Source: Aquitalea sp.
GTDB taxonomy: Bacteria; Pseudomonadota; Gammaproteobacteria; Burkholderiales; Chromobacteriaceae
DNA: 20,064 bases
Assembly (NCBI GenBank): GCA_019232735.1
Contig: JAFANL010000234.1
Coordinates: 1-20,064, forward strand
Reading direction: 5' to 3'
Part shown: piece by piece, positions 8,785-15,667 of the stretch
Layout: each line of letters starts with the position of its first letter
How positions within the stretch are numbered: position 1 is the stretch's first letter
Translations under genes and position numbers: made by a program
Notes under the pieces: generated by a model
Database searches by the model: none
What the model was told of the DNA's origin: nothing
What the model saw: the letters and a program-made list of their open reading frames with translations, nothing else

Positions 8785-9392
8785 TGCTGGGCCGCCTGAA
8801 ACGCCAGTGGCAGCTGCGCAGTCTCAAAGACCCGCACTACGCCACGCTGTTTGAGGATGATGGCGAGGAAGTGGTCAGCCTGGATTGCGAAACCACCAGC
8901 CTCAAGGTGCAGGAAGCCGAGCTGCTGTCCATCGGCGCGGTCCGCCTGCGCGGCAACCGCATCCTGTCCAGCGCCTCCTTCTATGTGCTGGTCAAACCCA
9001 CCCGCAAGCTGGAAAGCCGCAATATCAGCATTCATGGCCTGCGCCCCATGGATGTTTCCGAGGGCTTGAGCGCGGACACAGCCGTCCGGCAATTGCTGGA
9101 CTTCATCGGTGGCCGGGCGCTGGTGGGCTACTACCTGGAATACGATGTCGCGGTGCTCAACAAATACGTGCGCACCATCACCGGCACCAGCCTGCCCAAT
9201 CGGCAGATCGAAGTATCCGGCCGCTATTACGACTACAAGTTCAAGCAAAATCCGGGGGCTTATATCGATCTGCGCCTGGCCGAGCTGATCGACGATCTGC
9301 ACATCCCCGCCCTGCCGCGTCACGATGCACTCAACGATGCCATCACTGCCGGCATGCTCTATCTGGCACTGAAACAACGTGGTTTTGGCTGA
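8784..9392 (+). CDS. DEDDh-type 3'-5' exonuclease (DNA polymerase III epsilon-like)
   Basis: 202 residues with an exonuclease fold from about residue 30. Motif I is DCET (D34, E36), motif II is GYYLEYD with D121, and motif III is HDALND (H180, D185), giving the DEDDh metal-binding set. ISIHGL (82-86 region) matches the epsilon-type segment between motifs I and II. It lacks the polymerase-binding C-terminal tail of a full DnaQ, so it is more likely an accessory nuclease acting on DNA, RNA or small nucleotides. The ATG at 8784 shares one base with the stop of the DUF294 gene and has GGGGAG upstream (8772-8777). To my recollection this gene pair recurs in other proteobacteria, which supports a shared function. 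Confidence 0.9.
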   Translation: MLGRLKRQWQLRSLKDPHYATLFEDDGEEVVSLDCETTSLKVQEAELLSIGAVRLRGNRILSSASFYVLVKPTRKLESRNISIHGLRPMDVSEGLSADTAVRQLLDFIGGRALVGYYLEYDVAVLNKYVRTITGTSLPNRQIEVSGRYYDYKFKQNPGAYIDLRLAELIDDLHIPALPRHDALNDAITAGMLYLALKQRGFG

Positions 9393-9414
9393 AGAAAAGT
9401 GACCGCAGGCCATG

Positions 9415-9440
9415 AAAAAACCCGGCGATTGCCGGGTTTT
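9415..9440. terminator. Bidirectional rho-independent terminator
   Basis: CCCGGC (9421-9426) and GCCGGG (9431-9436) form a stem around GATT. The stem is flanked by A6 on the left and T4 on the right, so it can end both the exonuclease transcript (+) and the converging Rossmann-protein transcript (-). Confidence 0.85.
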
Positions 9441-9463
9441 CTTGTTTGCCAGGACGGGCAGGC

Positions 9464-9838
9464 TCAGTAGCCCATTTCCTCGTGCCGGGTGTCGATCTGA
9501 TGGCCGGCGCCCAGCGACATCATCAACAGCGCAATGCGCTCATGCACGATAACGGTGTGACTATTGCCGGAGAACTGCATGAAACGACGCAGATCCTCGC
9601 GTACCTTGCGCGAGCCTGTCACATCGATGATCACGTCCACCTGATCGCCCTGCTCGGCAATCTCAATGAAATTGCTGGTCACCGGCACGCCGCGCTCACG
9701 CGCCAAGGTGATGCCGGGCAGACTCAAATCCAGATCAGCCACCCCAACCATTTCAACAAAGGGTGCGTCCAGCAATTGCCGGAGCAGCGGAGTGCCTGTC
9801 ACGCCCGCGCCTATCATGCCGATCCTGAATTTTTCCAT
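9464..9838 (-). CDS. Stand-alone Rossmann-fold NAD(P)-binding protein
   Basis: 124 residues that form little more than one dinucleotide-binding domain. GxGxxG is present (GAGVTG, 10-15), an acidic residue ends strand 2 (D35 in VGVADLD), and strand 4 reads VIIDVTGS (69-76). The style matches the N-terminal halves of homoserine-dehydrogenase-like or Gfo/Idh-like enzymes. It also recalls the Rossmann domains found in front of some PAS/histidine kinases (…GVADLDLSLPG…, …DVIIDVTG…). No catalytic domain follows: the stop is clean and a terminator lies just after it, so this looks like a real small protein and not a truncation. The ATG at 9838 has GAGGG upstream. It may bind NAD(H) as a sensor or subunit; the function is unknown. 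Confidence 0.75.
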   Translation of the reverse strand: MEKFRIGMIGAGVTGTPLLRQLLDAPFVEMVGVADLDLSLPGITLARERGVPVTSNFIEIAEQGDQVDVIIDVTGSRKVREDLRRFMQFSGNSHTVIVHERIALLMMSLGAGHQIDTRHEEMGY

Positions 9839-9986
9839 GCCGCCCTCGATGTAGCAATTATGACCTTAGAATAAGAGCGGACACTCTAGCAGCAGCACCG
9901 GAACACTGGCTTGAGACAAATCAAATGAGCCGCAGTCAGGCCGAAGTAAAGCAGAAAATAGCGGCAAACTGCGCTGCAACAAGAAG

Positions 9987-10007
9987 AAAACCCGGATTGC
10001 TCCGGGT
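9987..10007 (-). terminator. Rho-independent terminator of the 83-residue gene
   Basis: On the minus strand ACCCGGA and TCCGGGT (10007-10001 and 9996-9990) form a 7-bp stem with a GCAA loop, followed by TTTTCTTCTT. It lies 29 bases after the stop at 10036. Confidence 0.75.
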
Positions 10008-10035
10008 CTTGCCAGACAGGATGGTGCCAGCACAA

Positions 10036-10287
10036 TCAATGCAGGCTCTGGCGCGACAGAAAGCGCAGATAGCCCACCCCTTCCAGCCAGAACCCACCAT
10101 CCGCCAGTGGCGTGGCATCTTCCAGATCGCCCAGCGTCAGTACCAGGTCATGACCATCGACATGGGCTTCCAGCACCACGTCATCTTCATCGGCAAATTC
10201 ATCGGATACCCCGTGCTGATCGGGTTTGATGAACTGGTTGTTGACCTGAATGTAATCGGACTCATTCAGCAAGCGCAGGATGTTCAT
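10036..10287 (-). CDS. Small acidic protein of unknown function (83 residues)
   Basis: I do not recognise a family. The reading frame is open further upstream, but the ATG at 10287 has a near-perfect GGAGG ribosome-binding site (10293-10297) five bases away, which fixes the start (MNILRLLNESD). The protein is strongly acidic in the middle (DEFADEDD, 29-36) and has alternating hydrophobic residues (VVLEAHVDGHDLVLTLGDL), suggesting a small all-beta or alpha/beta domain. It ends in an aromatic-rich segment (GFWLEGVGYLRFL, 65-77). There is no signal peptide or membrane helix. The strong ribosome-binding site and dedicated terminator argue that it is expressed. It lies between the Rossmann gene and radC on the same strand, with no obvious operon link. 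Confidence 0.65.
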   Translation of the reverse strand: MNILRLLNESDYIQVNNQFIKPDQHGVSDEFADEDDVVLEAHVDGHDLVLTLGDLEDATPLADGGFWLEGVGYLRFLSRQSLH

Positions 10288-10403
10288 GGCAACCTCCATG
10301 TGATGCAGTTGAGGGACAAGGTCACAGCCGACAGTCATCAGGTTCGATGCGTCCGTTACTTGCCGCAGCACTGTCAGGCTGCCGCAATACCGATCCGCAT
10401 CTT

Positions 10404-11078
10404 TCATAACCAGCCACGCTCGGCCAACGACACCGCCTGGCTGCCCGTTACCACGAAATGATCCAGCAATCGACAATCCACCAGCGCCAGCGTTGCGCAC
10501 AGGCTATCCGTCAGACTGCGATCCGCAGCCGAAGGTTCGGCCACACCCGAAGGATGGTTGTGCGCCACGATCACCGCCGCCGCATTATGCTGCAAACAGC
10601 GCCGGGCCACTTCACGCGGGTAGACCCGGGCCTCGGTCAGGGTGCCGCTGGCAATCTCCTCCACCGTAATCACCCGGTGCTGCGCGGTCAGAAACAGCAC
10701 CACAAACACTTCCACATCCCGCCGCCCGATCACCCAGCGCAAGTAGTCCTTCACCGCATCCGGGCTGTGCAGGGCATCACTCAGATTCATTTCTTCGGCC
10801 AGCGCCCGCCGCGCCAGCTCCTTGCATGCCATCAGCTGGGCATACTTTGCCGCTCCCAACCCCGGACAGCGCTCGAACTCGGCCAGGCGACACCCCAGCA
10901 AGCCGGCCAGCGAGCCAAATTGCGTCAACAACTGACGGGCCATGTCCACTGCGGTCCTGCCCTTGATGCCGGTGCGCAGGAAAATTGCCAGCAACTCGGC
11001 ATCCGACAGGGCGCCAGCCCCTTGCGCCAGCAGCTTTTCCCGCGGCCGCTCCGCCAGCGGCCAATCATTGATGGACAT
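10404..11078 (-). CDS. radC: RadC (YicR) family JAB/JAMM-domain protein
   Basis: 224 residues, the usual family length. An N-terminal helix-hairpin-helix region (MSINDWPLAERPREKL, then ELLAIFLRTG at 28-37 and CPGLGAAK at 71-78) precedes the JAMM metalloprotease-like domain. That domain contains E140, HNHPSG (173-178) and D186, the expected zinc ligands. The old link to DNA repair is disputed and the biochemical role is not settled. The ATG at 11078 gives the canonical N-terminus; AAGGG lies upstream. The gene is divergent from coaBC, an arrangement common in proteobacteria (E. coli yicR-dfp-dut neighbourhood). No defects were seen. Confidence 0.95.
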   Translation of the reverse strand: MSINDWPLAERPREKLLAQGAGALSDAELLAIFLRTGIKGRTAVDMARQLLTQFGSLAGLLGCRLAEFERCPGLGAAKYAQLMACKELARRALAEEMNLSDALHSPDAVKDYLRWVIGRRDVEVFVVLFLTAQHRVITVEEIASGTLTEARVYPREVARRCLQHNAAAVIVAHNHPSGVAEPSAADRSLTDSLCATLALVDCRLLDHFVVTGSQAVSLAERGWL

Positions 11079-11099
11079 GAATGTGTCACCCTTACTCTG

Positions 11100-11128
11100 G
11101 CTATAGCCTGTTTGGAGGCAGTCGGCAA
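11100..11128 (-). promoter_or_regulatory. Candidate radC promoter
   Basis: On the minus strand TTGCCG (11128-11123) is separated by 17 bases from TATAGC (11105-11100), 22 bases before the radC ATG. The hexamers are moderately close to the sigma70 consensus. Confidence 0.4.
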
Positions 11129-11250
11129 TCATCATATCCATCCCCCGGTCCCGTACCTGCCCAGCCAAGGGCCAGTTGCAAGCGGCAGCACGGCCCCGGA
11201 CAAAATCCGGTAAACTTTCGGCTTTACCGCACCAGAGCCCGAGAAGCCCC

Positions 11251-12429
11251 ATGACAGCCCGACGTATCCTGCTTGGCGTGAGCGGCGGCATTGCCGCTTA
11301 CAAGGCCGCCGAACTGACCCGACTACTGGTCAAGGCCGGCCATCAGGTGGAAGTGGTCATGACCGAGGCAGCCACCCGCTTTGTCACGCCCGTCACCTTT
11401 CAGGCCCTGTCCGGCCATGCGGTCTACACTGATCTATGGGACCCGCGCCCCGACAATGCCATGGCGCATATCGAACTGTCGCGCCGGGCCGATGCCTTCC
11501 TGATCGCACCGGCCACCACCAATCTGCTGTACAAGCTGGCCCACGGCGTCAGCGACGATCTCATTTCCACACTGGCCGCCGCACGCACCTGTCCGCTGAT
11601 CGTGGCCCCGGCCATGAACCGCCAGATGTGGCAGAACCCGCCGACCCAGCGCAATGTGGCGCAACTGAAGGCGGACGGGGTGGAAATCTGGGGTCCGGCC
11701 TCCGGCGAACAGGCCTGTGGCGAGGTGGGCGAAGGCCGCATGCTGGAGCCGGAAGACATCGCCGAAATGCTGGAAGGCTTTTTCGTGAGCAAGAGCCTGG
11801 CCGGGAAAAAGGTGGTACTGACCGCCGGCCCCACTTATGAAGCCATCGACACCGTGCGTGGCATCACCAATATCAGTTCCGGCAAAATGGGCTATGCACT
11901 GGCGCGCGCCTGTCGTGATGCCGGTGCCGAGGTCACGCTGATTTCCGGCCCCACCGGCATGCCAGCACCCCTTGGCATGACGCGCATCAATGTAGACAGT
12001 GCGCGACAGATGCACGATAGCGTGATGCAGAACGTGGGACAGGCGGATATTTTCATCAGCGTGGCCGCGGTGGCGGACTACCGGGTGAAAAACCGCTCCG
12101 AGCACAAGATCAAGAAGGGCACGGGCCTGCCAGTCATTGAACTGGAAGAAAACCCGGACATTCTGGCCACGGTGGCCAGCCTGCCAGCAGCACCATTCTG
12201 TGTCGGCTTTGCCGCCGAAAGTCAGAACCTGCTGGAGTTTGCCGAAAGCAAACGCAAGAAAAAACGGCTGCCGCTGCTGGTGGCCAATCTGGCGCAACAC
12301 GCCATGGGTGCGGACAGCAACCAGGTGGTGCTGATGGACGATGCCGGCGCACATGCCTTGCCGGACATGCCCAAGGCCCAGGTGGCCACGGCCATCGTGC
12401 AGCACCTGAGCACCTTGCTGAACCGCTGA
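11251..12429 (+). CDS. coaBC: CoaBC, bifunctional phosphopantothenoylcysteine decarboxylase / phosphopantothenate-cysteine ligase
   Basis: Catalyses two consecutive steps of coenzyme A synthesis: ligation of cysteine to 4'-phosphopantothenate (CoaB), then FMN-dependent decarboxylation (CoaC). The 392 residues compare with about 406 in E. coli. CoaC (1-185) shows GGIAAYKAAEL (12-22), the catalytic histidine H73 in MAHIELSR, PAMNRQMW (120-127) and the flap cysteine C156 in ACGEVGEGRM. CoaB (186-392) starts VVLTAGPTYE (188-197) and has the dimer and nucleotide motif ISSGKMG and KIKK (286-289). I chose the ATG at 11251; the longer frame upstream lacks family similarity. dut follows 81 bases later on the same strand, so co-transcription is likely. 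Confidence 0.97.
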   Translation: MTARRILLGVSGGIAAYKAAELTRLLVKAGHQVEVVMTEAATRFVTPVTFQALSGHAVYTDLWDPRPDNAMAHIELSRRADAFLIAPATTNLLYKLAHGVSDDLISTLAAARTCPLIVAPAMNRQMWQNPPTQRNVAQLKADGVEIWGPASGEQACGEVGEGRMLEPEDIAEMLEGFFVSKSLAGKKVVLTAGPTYEAIDTVRGITNISSGKMGYALARACRDAGAEVTLISGPTGMPAPLGMTRINVDSARQMHDSVMQNVGQADIFISVAAVADYRVKNRSEHKIKKGTGLPVIELEENPDILATVASLPAAPFCVGFAAESQNLLEFAESKRKKKRLPLLVANLAQHAMGADSNQVVLMDDAGAHALPDMPKAQVATAIVQHLSTLLNR

Positions 12430-12460
12430 GTCACAACCTCAACCCGACATTGCCTTGACA

Positions 12461-12496
12461 AGGCAGGCCCGCGCGCCTGCCTGCCCACTCCTTTTT
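12461..12496 (+). terminator. Hairpin between coaBC and dut (weak terminator or attenuator)
   Basis: AGGCAGGC (12461-12468) and GCCTGCCT (12475-12482) form an 8-bp stem. A T5 run begins only nine bases later, so it may reduce but not abolish read-through into dut. Confidence 0.3.
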
Positions 12497-12510
12497 GCAG
12501 GAAAACCATC

Positions 12511-12963
12511 ATGAAACCTGTTGTAGATGTCAAAGTGCTGGACGCGCGCCTGCACGACAACCTGCCCGACTACGCCACACCCGGCTCGGCCGGCCTGGAC
12601 CTGCGTGCAGCCATCGACAAGGACTTGCTGATTGCACCGGGTGAAACCCAGCTGGTGCCCACTGGCATGGCCATCCACATCGCCGACCCCAAGCTGGCCG
12701 CCATGATCCTGCCGCGCTCCGGCCTGGGTCACAAACACGGCATCGTATTGGGCAATCTGGTTGGGCTGATCGACTCCGACTACCAGGGCCAGCTGTTCGT
12801 CTCGGTATGGAACCGTGGCCACAGCGCCTTCCGCCTGGCTCCGCTGGAACGCATTGCCCAGATGATTATCGTGCCGGTGGTGCAGGTACAGTTCAATCTG
12901 GTAGATGACTTCAGCCAGTCCGAACGCGGTGAAGGTGGCTTTGGCAGCACGGGTCGCAGCTAA
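12511..12963 (+). CDS. dut: dUTPase (deoxyuridine 5'-triphosphate nucleotidohydrolase)
   Basis: Hydrolyses dUTP to dUMP and pyrophosphate, keeping uracil out of DNA and feeding thymidylate synthesis. The 150 residues and all five trimeric-dUTPase motifs are present: PGSAGLDL (24-31), VPTG (49-52), PRSGLG (68-73) with GNLVGLIDSDY (81-91), RIAQMI (114-119) and the C-terminal RGEGGFGSTG (139-148). The ATG at 12511 has AGGAAA upstream. It follows coaBC, as in many proteobacteria. No defects were seen. Confidence 0.97.
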   Translation: MKPVVDVKVLDARLHDNLPDYATPGSAGLDLRAAIDKDLLIAPGETQLVPTGMAIHIADPKLAAMILPRSGLGHKHGIVLGNLVGLIDSDYQGQLFVSVWNRGHSAFRLAPLERIAQMIIVPVVQVQFNLVDDFSQSERGEGGFGSTGRS

Positions 12964-12975
12964 GGCCGGTCCGCA

Positions 12976-13005
12976 GCGGCAGCCATGTTCCCGCATGACT
13001 GCCGC
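12976..13005 (+). other. Stem-loop after dut
   Basis: GCGGCAG (12976-12982) pairs with CTGCCGC (12999-13005), with an inner CATG/CATG pair around TTCCCG. There is no T run, so it is not a classic terminator. It could stabilise the dut mRNA end or act as a pause or processing site. It sits just before the candidate promoter of the diguanylate cyclase gene. Confidence 0.4.
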
Positions 13006-13010
13006 CAACG

Positions 13011-13039
13011 TGGCAAAGCCTGCCGGGGCTGCATATACT
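13011..13039 (+). promoter_or_regulatory. Candidate promoter of the diguanylate cyclase gene
   Basis: TATACT (13034-13039, five of six consensus bases) is preceded with a 17-base spacer by TGGCAA (13011-13016, a weak -35). Predicted transcription start is near 13046, which supports translation starting at 13090 or 13096 instead of the longer frame opening at 12985. Confidence 0.4.
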
Positions 13040-13040
13040 G

Positions 13041-13059
13041 CATGCATGACTTATGCATG
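13041..13059. promoter_or_regulatory. Inverted repeat at the predicted start of the diguanylate cyclase transcript
   Basis: CATGCAT (13041-13047) and ATGCATG (13053-13059) are perfect complements with a 5-base spacer, immediately after the TATACT box. The position suits a repressor operator. Confidence 0.4.
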
Positions 13060-13089
13060 GACCGGAGCCAGGCAGCAAATGCCATCCTG

Positions 13090-14100
13090 ATGGAAATGAG
13101 TAATAGCGCCTCAGACTTTATGTCCACCTACAGCAGCCTGCCCGACATTCTGGATAATCTGGTCGAACTTACCGCCCAGCGCGAGCGCCAGCGCCTGGAA
13201 ATCAGCCTGTTGACCACGCTGCGCGAACTGCTTCCCGAATGTACGGTTGCGCTATACTCCTGCCGCTGGATCGATGGCCACCCATGGTGGCGCATTCAAC
13301 TGGACGCACTCAACGAATACCCGCAACAACCGCAGCCCTGGACCCTACCCAACAGCAAGATGCTGCGCATCCTGTTGCAGCAGGAAGAACGTCAGGCGGT
13401 CTATGCCACCGAAACCGGCCTGTGCGTACCCCTGTTCCAGGCCAACCAGATCGTGGCCGTGCTGATGATCACCCCGCAGGGCAAGCAAGCACCGGACAGC
13501 AAACTGCTGATTGCCCTGGCGCGCATCCACGAGAACTTCCTCAATCTGCTGCATGTCTCGGATAGCGACACCCTGACCGGCCTCAACAACCGCCGCAAGT
13601 TTGATGCCCAGCTGTACAGCATGGTAGCCCGGCAGCAGCATTCGCAATTGCTACCGTTTCTGGCACTGCTGGATATCGATCACTTCAAGCAGGTCAACGA
13701 TGGCTACGGCCACATCATTGGTGATGAAGTGCTACTGATGCTGGCACAGCGCATGCAACGCTTCTTTGGCGAGGATGATGGCCTGTACCGCTATGGGGGG
13801 GAAGAGTTTGCCATCCTGCTGCAGGCTGTCAGTGCCGACAAGGCCCAGGCGGTGCTGGAAGGCTTCTGTCAGTACATTTCCAACCAGCCCTTTCCGCAGG
13901 TGGGCAGGGTAACCGTCAGTATCGGCTTTACCCGGCTGGACCCCAGCCAGGCACCATCCAGCCTCATCAACCGGGCCGACAAGGCGCTGTACTTCTCCAA
14001 GAGCAATGGCCGTAATCAGGTCAACCAGTTCGAAACCCTGCAACAGCAAGGCGTGGTGAGCGAGGCCGAAGTCAGCAGCGGCGACATCGACCTGTTCTGA
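13090..14100 (+). CDS. GGDEF-domain diguanylate cyclase with N-terminal sensor region
   Basis: Predicted to make c-di-GMP from two GTP. The chosen ATG at 13090 gives 336 residues; 13096 is equally possible. Residues about 20-150 form a soluble sensor-like region (GAF-like by its pattern of LLTTLRELLPE, then LCVPLFQANQIVAVLMI), with no membrane helices. The GGDEF domain (about 158-315) has LTGLNNRRKF (162-171), the metal-binding DIDHFKQVND (195-204) and the active-site GGEEF (236-240, a functional variant). The inhibitory-site position RxxD is GEDD (227-230): the arginine is missing, so product feedback inhibition is probably weak or absent. It follows dut with its own candidate promoter and operator, and ends 14 bases from the convergent ferric-reductase-like gene. 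Confidence 0.9.
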   Translation: MEMSNSASDFMSTYSSLPDILDNLVELTAQRERQRLEISLLTTLRELLPECTVALYSCRWIDGHPWWRIQLDALNEYPQQPQPWTLPNSKMLRILLQQEERQAVYATETGLCVPLFQANQIVAVLMITPQGKQAPDSKLLIALARIHENFLNLLHVSDSDTLTGLNNRRKFDAQLYSMVARQQHSQLLPFLALLDIDHFKQVNDGYGHIIGDEVLLMLAQRMQRFFGEDDGLYRYGGEEFAILLQAVSADKAQAVLEGFCQYISNQPFPQVGRVTVSIGFTRLDPSQAPSSLINRADKALYFSKSNGRNQVNQFETLQQQGVVSEAEVSSGDIDLF

Positions 14101-14114
14101 TCAGACAGGCACCC

Positions 14115-15416
14115 TCAACGCAGCGAAAATGCCTCGTGATGGAAACGGGGTGGCACACTGCGGCGCGCCAACTGACGTTGCAGGCTGAGGCCCAGCCCCT
14201 GCGGCCCACAGAACCACACATCCGCCGCCTCCGGCAGGCTACTCACTTCCAGCCGTTGCCCCTGACTGCTTTGTATCACATGCAGACGAATTCCCAGCTG
14301 CAGGCAAGACCGGCGCAATTCACCCAGCCCGGCTGCTTCGCCAGCATTCCGCACGCAATAGAAAAAATCCACCGGCTGGCTCAAGGGCTGCCACAGGGAC
14401 TGCAACCAGGCCAGAAACGGCGTGACCCCCACGCCACCCGCCACCCAGACCTGCGGTCCGGCGAGTGGACGGCCATCCAGTCCGCCGGTAAAGCCTCCAT
14501 ATGGCCCCTCCAGCGACACCTTGCCCCCCGGTTGCAGGCAGGTGGACAAACTGGTGGTGTAATCACCCAGCGCCTTGATGACAAAGCGCAGCTCACCCTT
14601 CCCCTTCCAGGCCGAGGCAATGGTAAACGGGTGTGCACCTTCGCCGGTATCAAAACTCAACAAGGCAAACTGGCCCGCCTGATGACCCGGCCAGCGCGGC
14701 ACCTGGCAACACACTTCCAGCATGTCGCCCGGCAGCGGCACAATGCGGTCAATCGTTCCGGCATAACGCTGCAGACTGCCCACCTGACGGCGCAACGACG
14801 CCAGTGCAGCATAGCAACCCACCAACATCAAAACGGCCAGCAACCAGCCCAGCGGCGTTTGCCAGAACGCCAGCGGAATCAGGATGGCGCTATGGAACAC
14901 GCCCATCAGGTAGACCGGAGCAAACAGCTTGTGCAGCTTGCGCCAAAAGCCATAAGGAACCAGCCGCAGCAAGGCCAGCAGCACCAGCCCCAACACGGCC
15001 CAGGCCGCCCACTCGCCAAACTGCTTGGCCAGGCCGGTCCAGGAAAATACGTGCGGATGAAAAGAGCGTGCCTTGGGCGCGATCAGCCCCAGCTGGACCA
15101 GCCAGGGCGGCGACAAGTCCAGCAGCCAGTGCGTAGACAACATCAAGCCGGCGGCAATACCCAGACGACGATGCAGCTTGTACAGCTTGTCCAGCCCGCC
15201 CCACAGTTTTTCCAGCCACAAGGGACGCATGCCCAGCAGCATGCCCAGCGACATCAGCATGATCAGCTCCACACCGCTAAGCAGCATCAACTCATGACGC
15301 CAGGCAAAATAATTGTCCGGCCAGGCAATGAACAAGCCGTGGCACAACAGGAACAGCAAGGCGGTCAGCAGCATGGCAGCGCCGAGAGGGTGATCTAGCA
15401 AGCGGAATGACTTCAT
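14115..15416 (-). CDS. Ferric reductase-like transmembrane flavocytochrome (NOX/FRE superfamily)
   Basis: 433 residues. The N-terminal half (about 10-205) has six hydrophobic segments. Paired histidines H82 (KLHRRLG), H96 (STHWL), H162 (KLHKL) and H175 (FHSAI) are positioned as haem ligands in this superfamily. The C-terminal half is a ferredoxin-reductase-type module: a flavin-binding barrel with HPFTIAS (262-268), then an NAD(P)-binding domain with GGVGVTPFLAW (327-337) and FCGPQGLG (402-409). It should move electrons from NAD(P)H across the inner membrane to ferric iron, oxygen or another acceptor; the real substrate cannot be read from sequence. The ATG at 15416 has AGGA 10-13 bases upstream, within the loop of an inverted repeat (15420-15442). 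It is divergent from the parvulin gene. Confidence 0.88.
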   Translation of the reverse strand: MKSFRLLDHPLGAAMLLTALLFLLCHGLFIAWPDNYFAWRHELMLLSGVELIMLMSLGMLLGMRPLWLEKLWGGLDKLYKLHRRLGIAAGLMLSTHWLLDLSPPWLVQLGLIAPKARSFHPHVFSWTGLAKQFGEWAAWAVLGLVLLALLRLVPYGFWRKLHKLFAPVYLMGVFHSAILIPLAFWQTPLGWLLAVLMLVGCYAALASLRRQVGSLQRYAGTIDRIVPLPGDMLEVCCQVPRWPGHQAGQFALLSFDTGEGAHPFTIASAWKGKGELRFVIKALGDYTTSLSTCLQPGGKVSLEGPYGGFTGGLDGRPLAGPQVWVAGGVGVTPFLAWLQSLWQPLSQPVDFFYCVRNAGEAAGLGELRRSCLQLGIRLHVIQSSQGQRLEVSSLPEAADVWFCGPQGLGLSLQRQLARRSVPPRFHHEAFSLR

Positions 15417-15419
15417 GCC

Positions 15420-15442
15420 CGATATCCTGTTTTTTGATATCG
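15420..15442 (-). promoter_or_regulatory. Inverted repeat enclosing the ribosome-binding site of the ferric-reductase-like gene
   Basis: CGATATC (15420-15426) and GATATCG (15436-15442) are perfect complements with a 9-base spacer. On the minus strand the spacer reads AAAAAACAG. The AGGA ribosome-binding site spans the loop and the first base of the arm nearest the ATG. Confidence 0.4.
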
Positions 15443-15462
15443 CTCATTCAAACCTTTCCAGA

Positions 15463-15477
15463 TTAAGCCCTGCTTAA
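15463..15477. promoter_or_regulatory. Inverted repeat TTAAGC-CCT-GCTTAA
   Basis: Perfect 6-bp arms with a 3-base centre in the AT-rich intergenic region, 47-61 bases before the ferric-reductase-like start. A possible regulator site. Confidence 0.3.
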
Positions 15478-15525
15478 GCAAACAGACCCAAATGTTTATT
15501 TGTAATAAGTCGGGGTCTTCATTAA

Positions 15526-15541
15526 TAATTGTTAACAATTA
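15526..15541. promoter_or_regulatory. Perfect 16-bp palindrome TAATTGTTAACAATTA
   Basis: A fully self-complementary 16-mer in the middle of the divergent ferric-reductase-like / parvulin region, 33 bases upstream of the parvulin -35 box. Its length and perfect symmetry make it a strong operator candidate for a dimeric regulator. No regulator gene is adjacent. Confidence 0.45.
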
Positions 15542-15573
15542 ACCATAAAACGGCCGAGAGTCTGCGCCAGCTA

Positions 15574-15603
15574 TTGACATCCGCCCGTGCAGCCCCATTT
15601 AAT
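15574..15603 (+). promoter_or_regulatory. Promoter of the parvulin gene
   Basis: A perfect -35 box TTGACA (15574-15579) is followed after 18 bases by TTTAAT (15598-15603). The start codon lies 65 bases further on. Confidence 0.6.
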
Positions 15604-15667
15604 CCCCATCTTTAAGCGCGCCGTATATTTTGCAGCGTTGCACTTACCCCTCACACAGGAAAATCTC

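Noticed and set aside
9990..10007. Repeated CCGG-type terminator stems at 9421 and 9991 as part of a repeat family
   Set aside because: They are ordinary intrinsic terminators with T runs, each correctly placed after a gene; the similarity is just a shared GC-rich stem.
10332..10350. CAGGTTCGATGCGTCC as a tRNA T-arm
   Set aside because: No matching acceptor, D or anticodon arms at the required distances; a chance GTTCGA.
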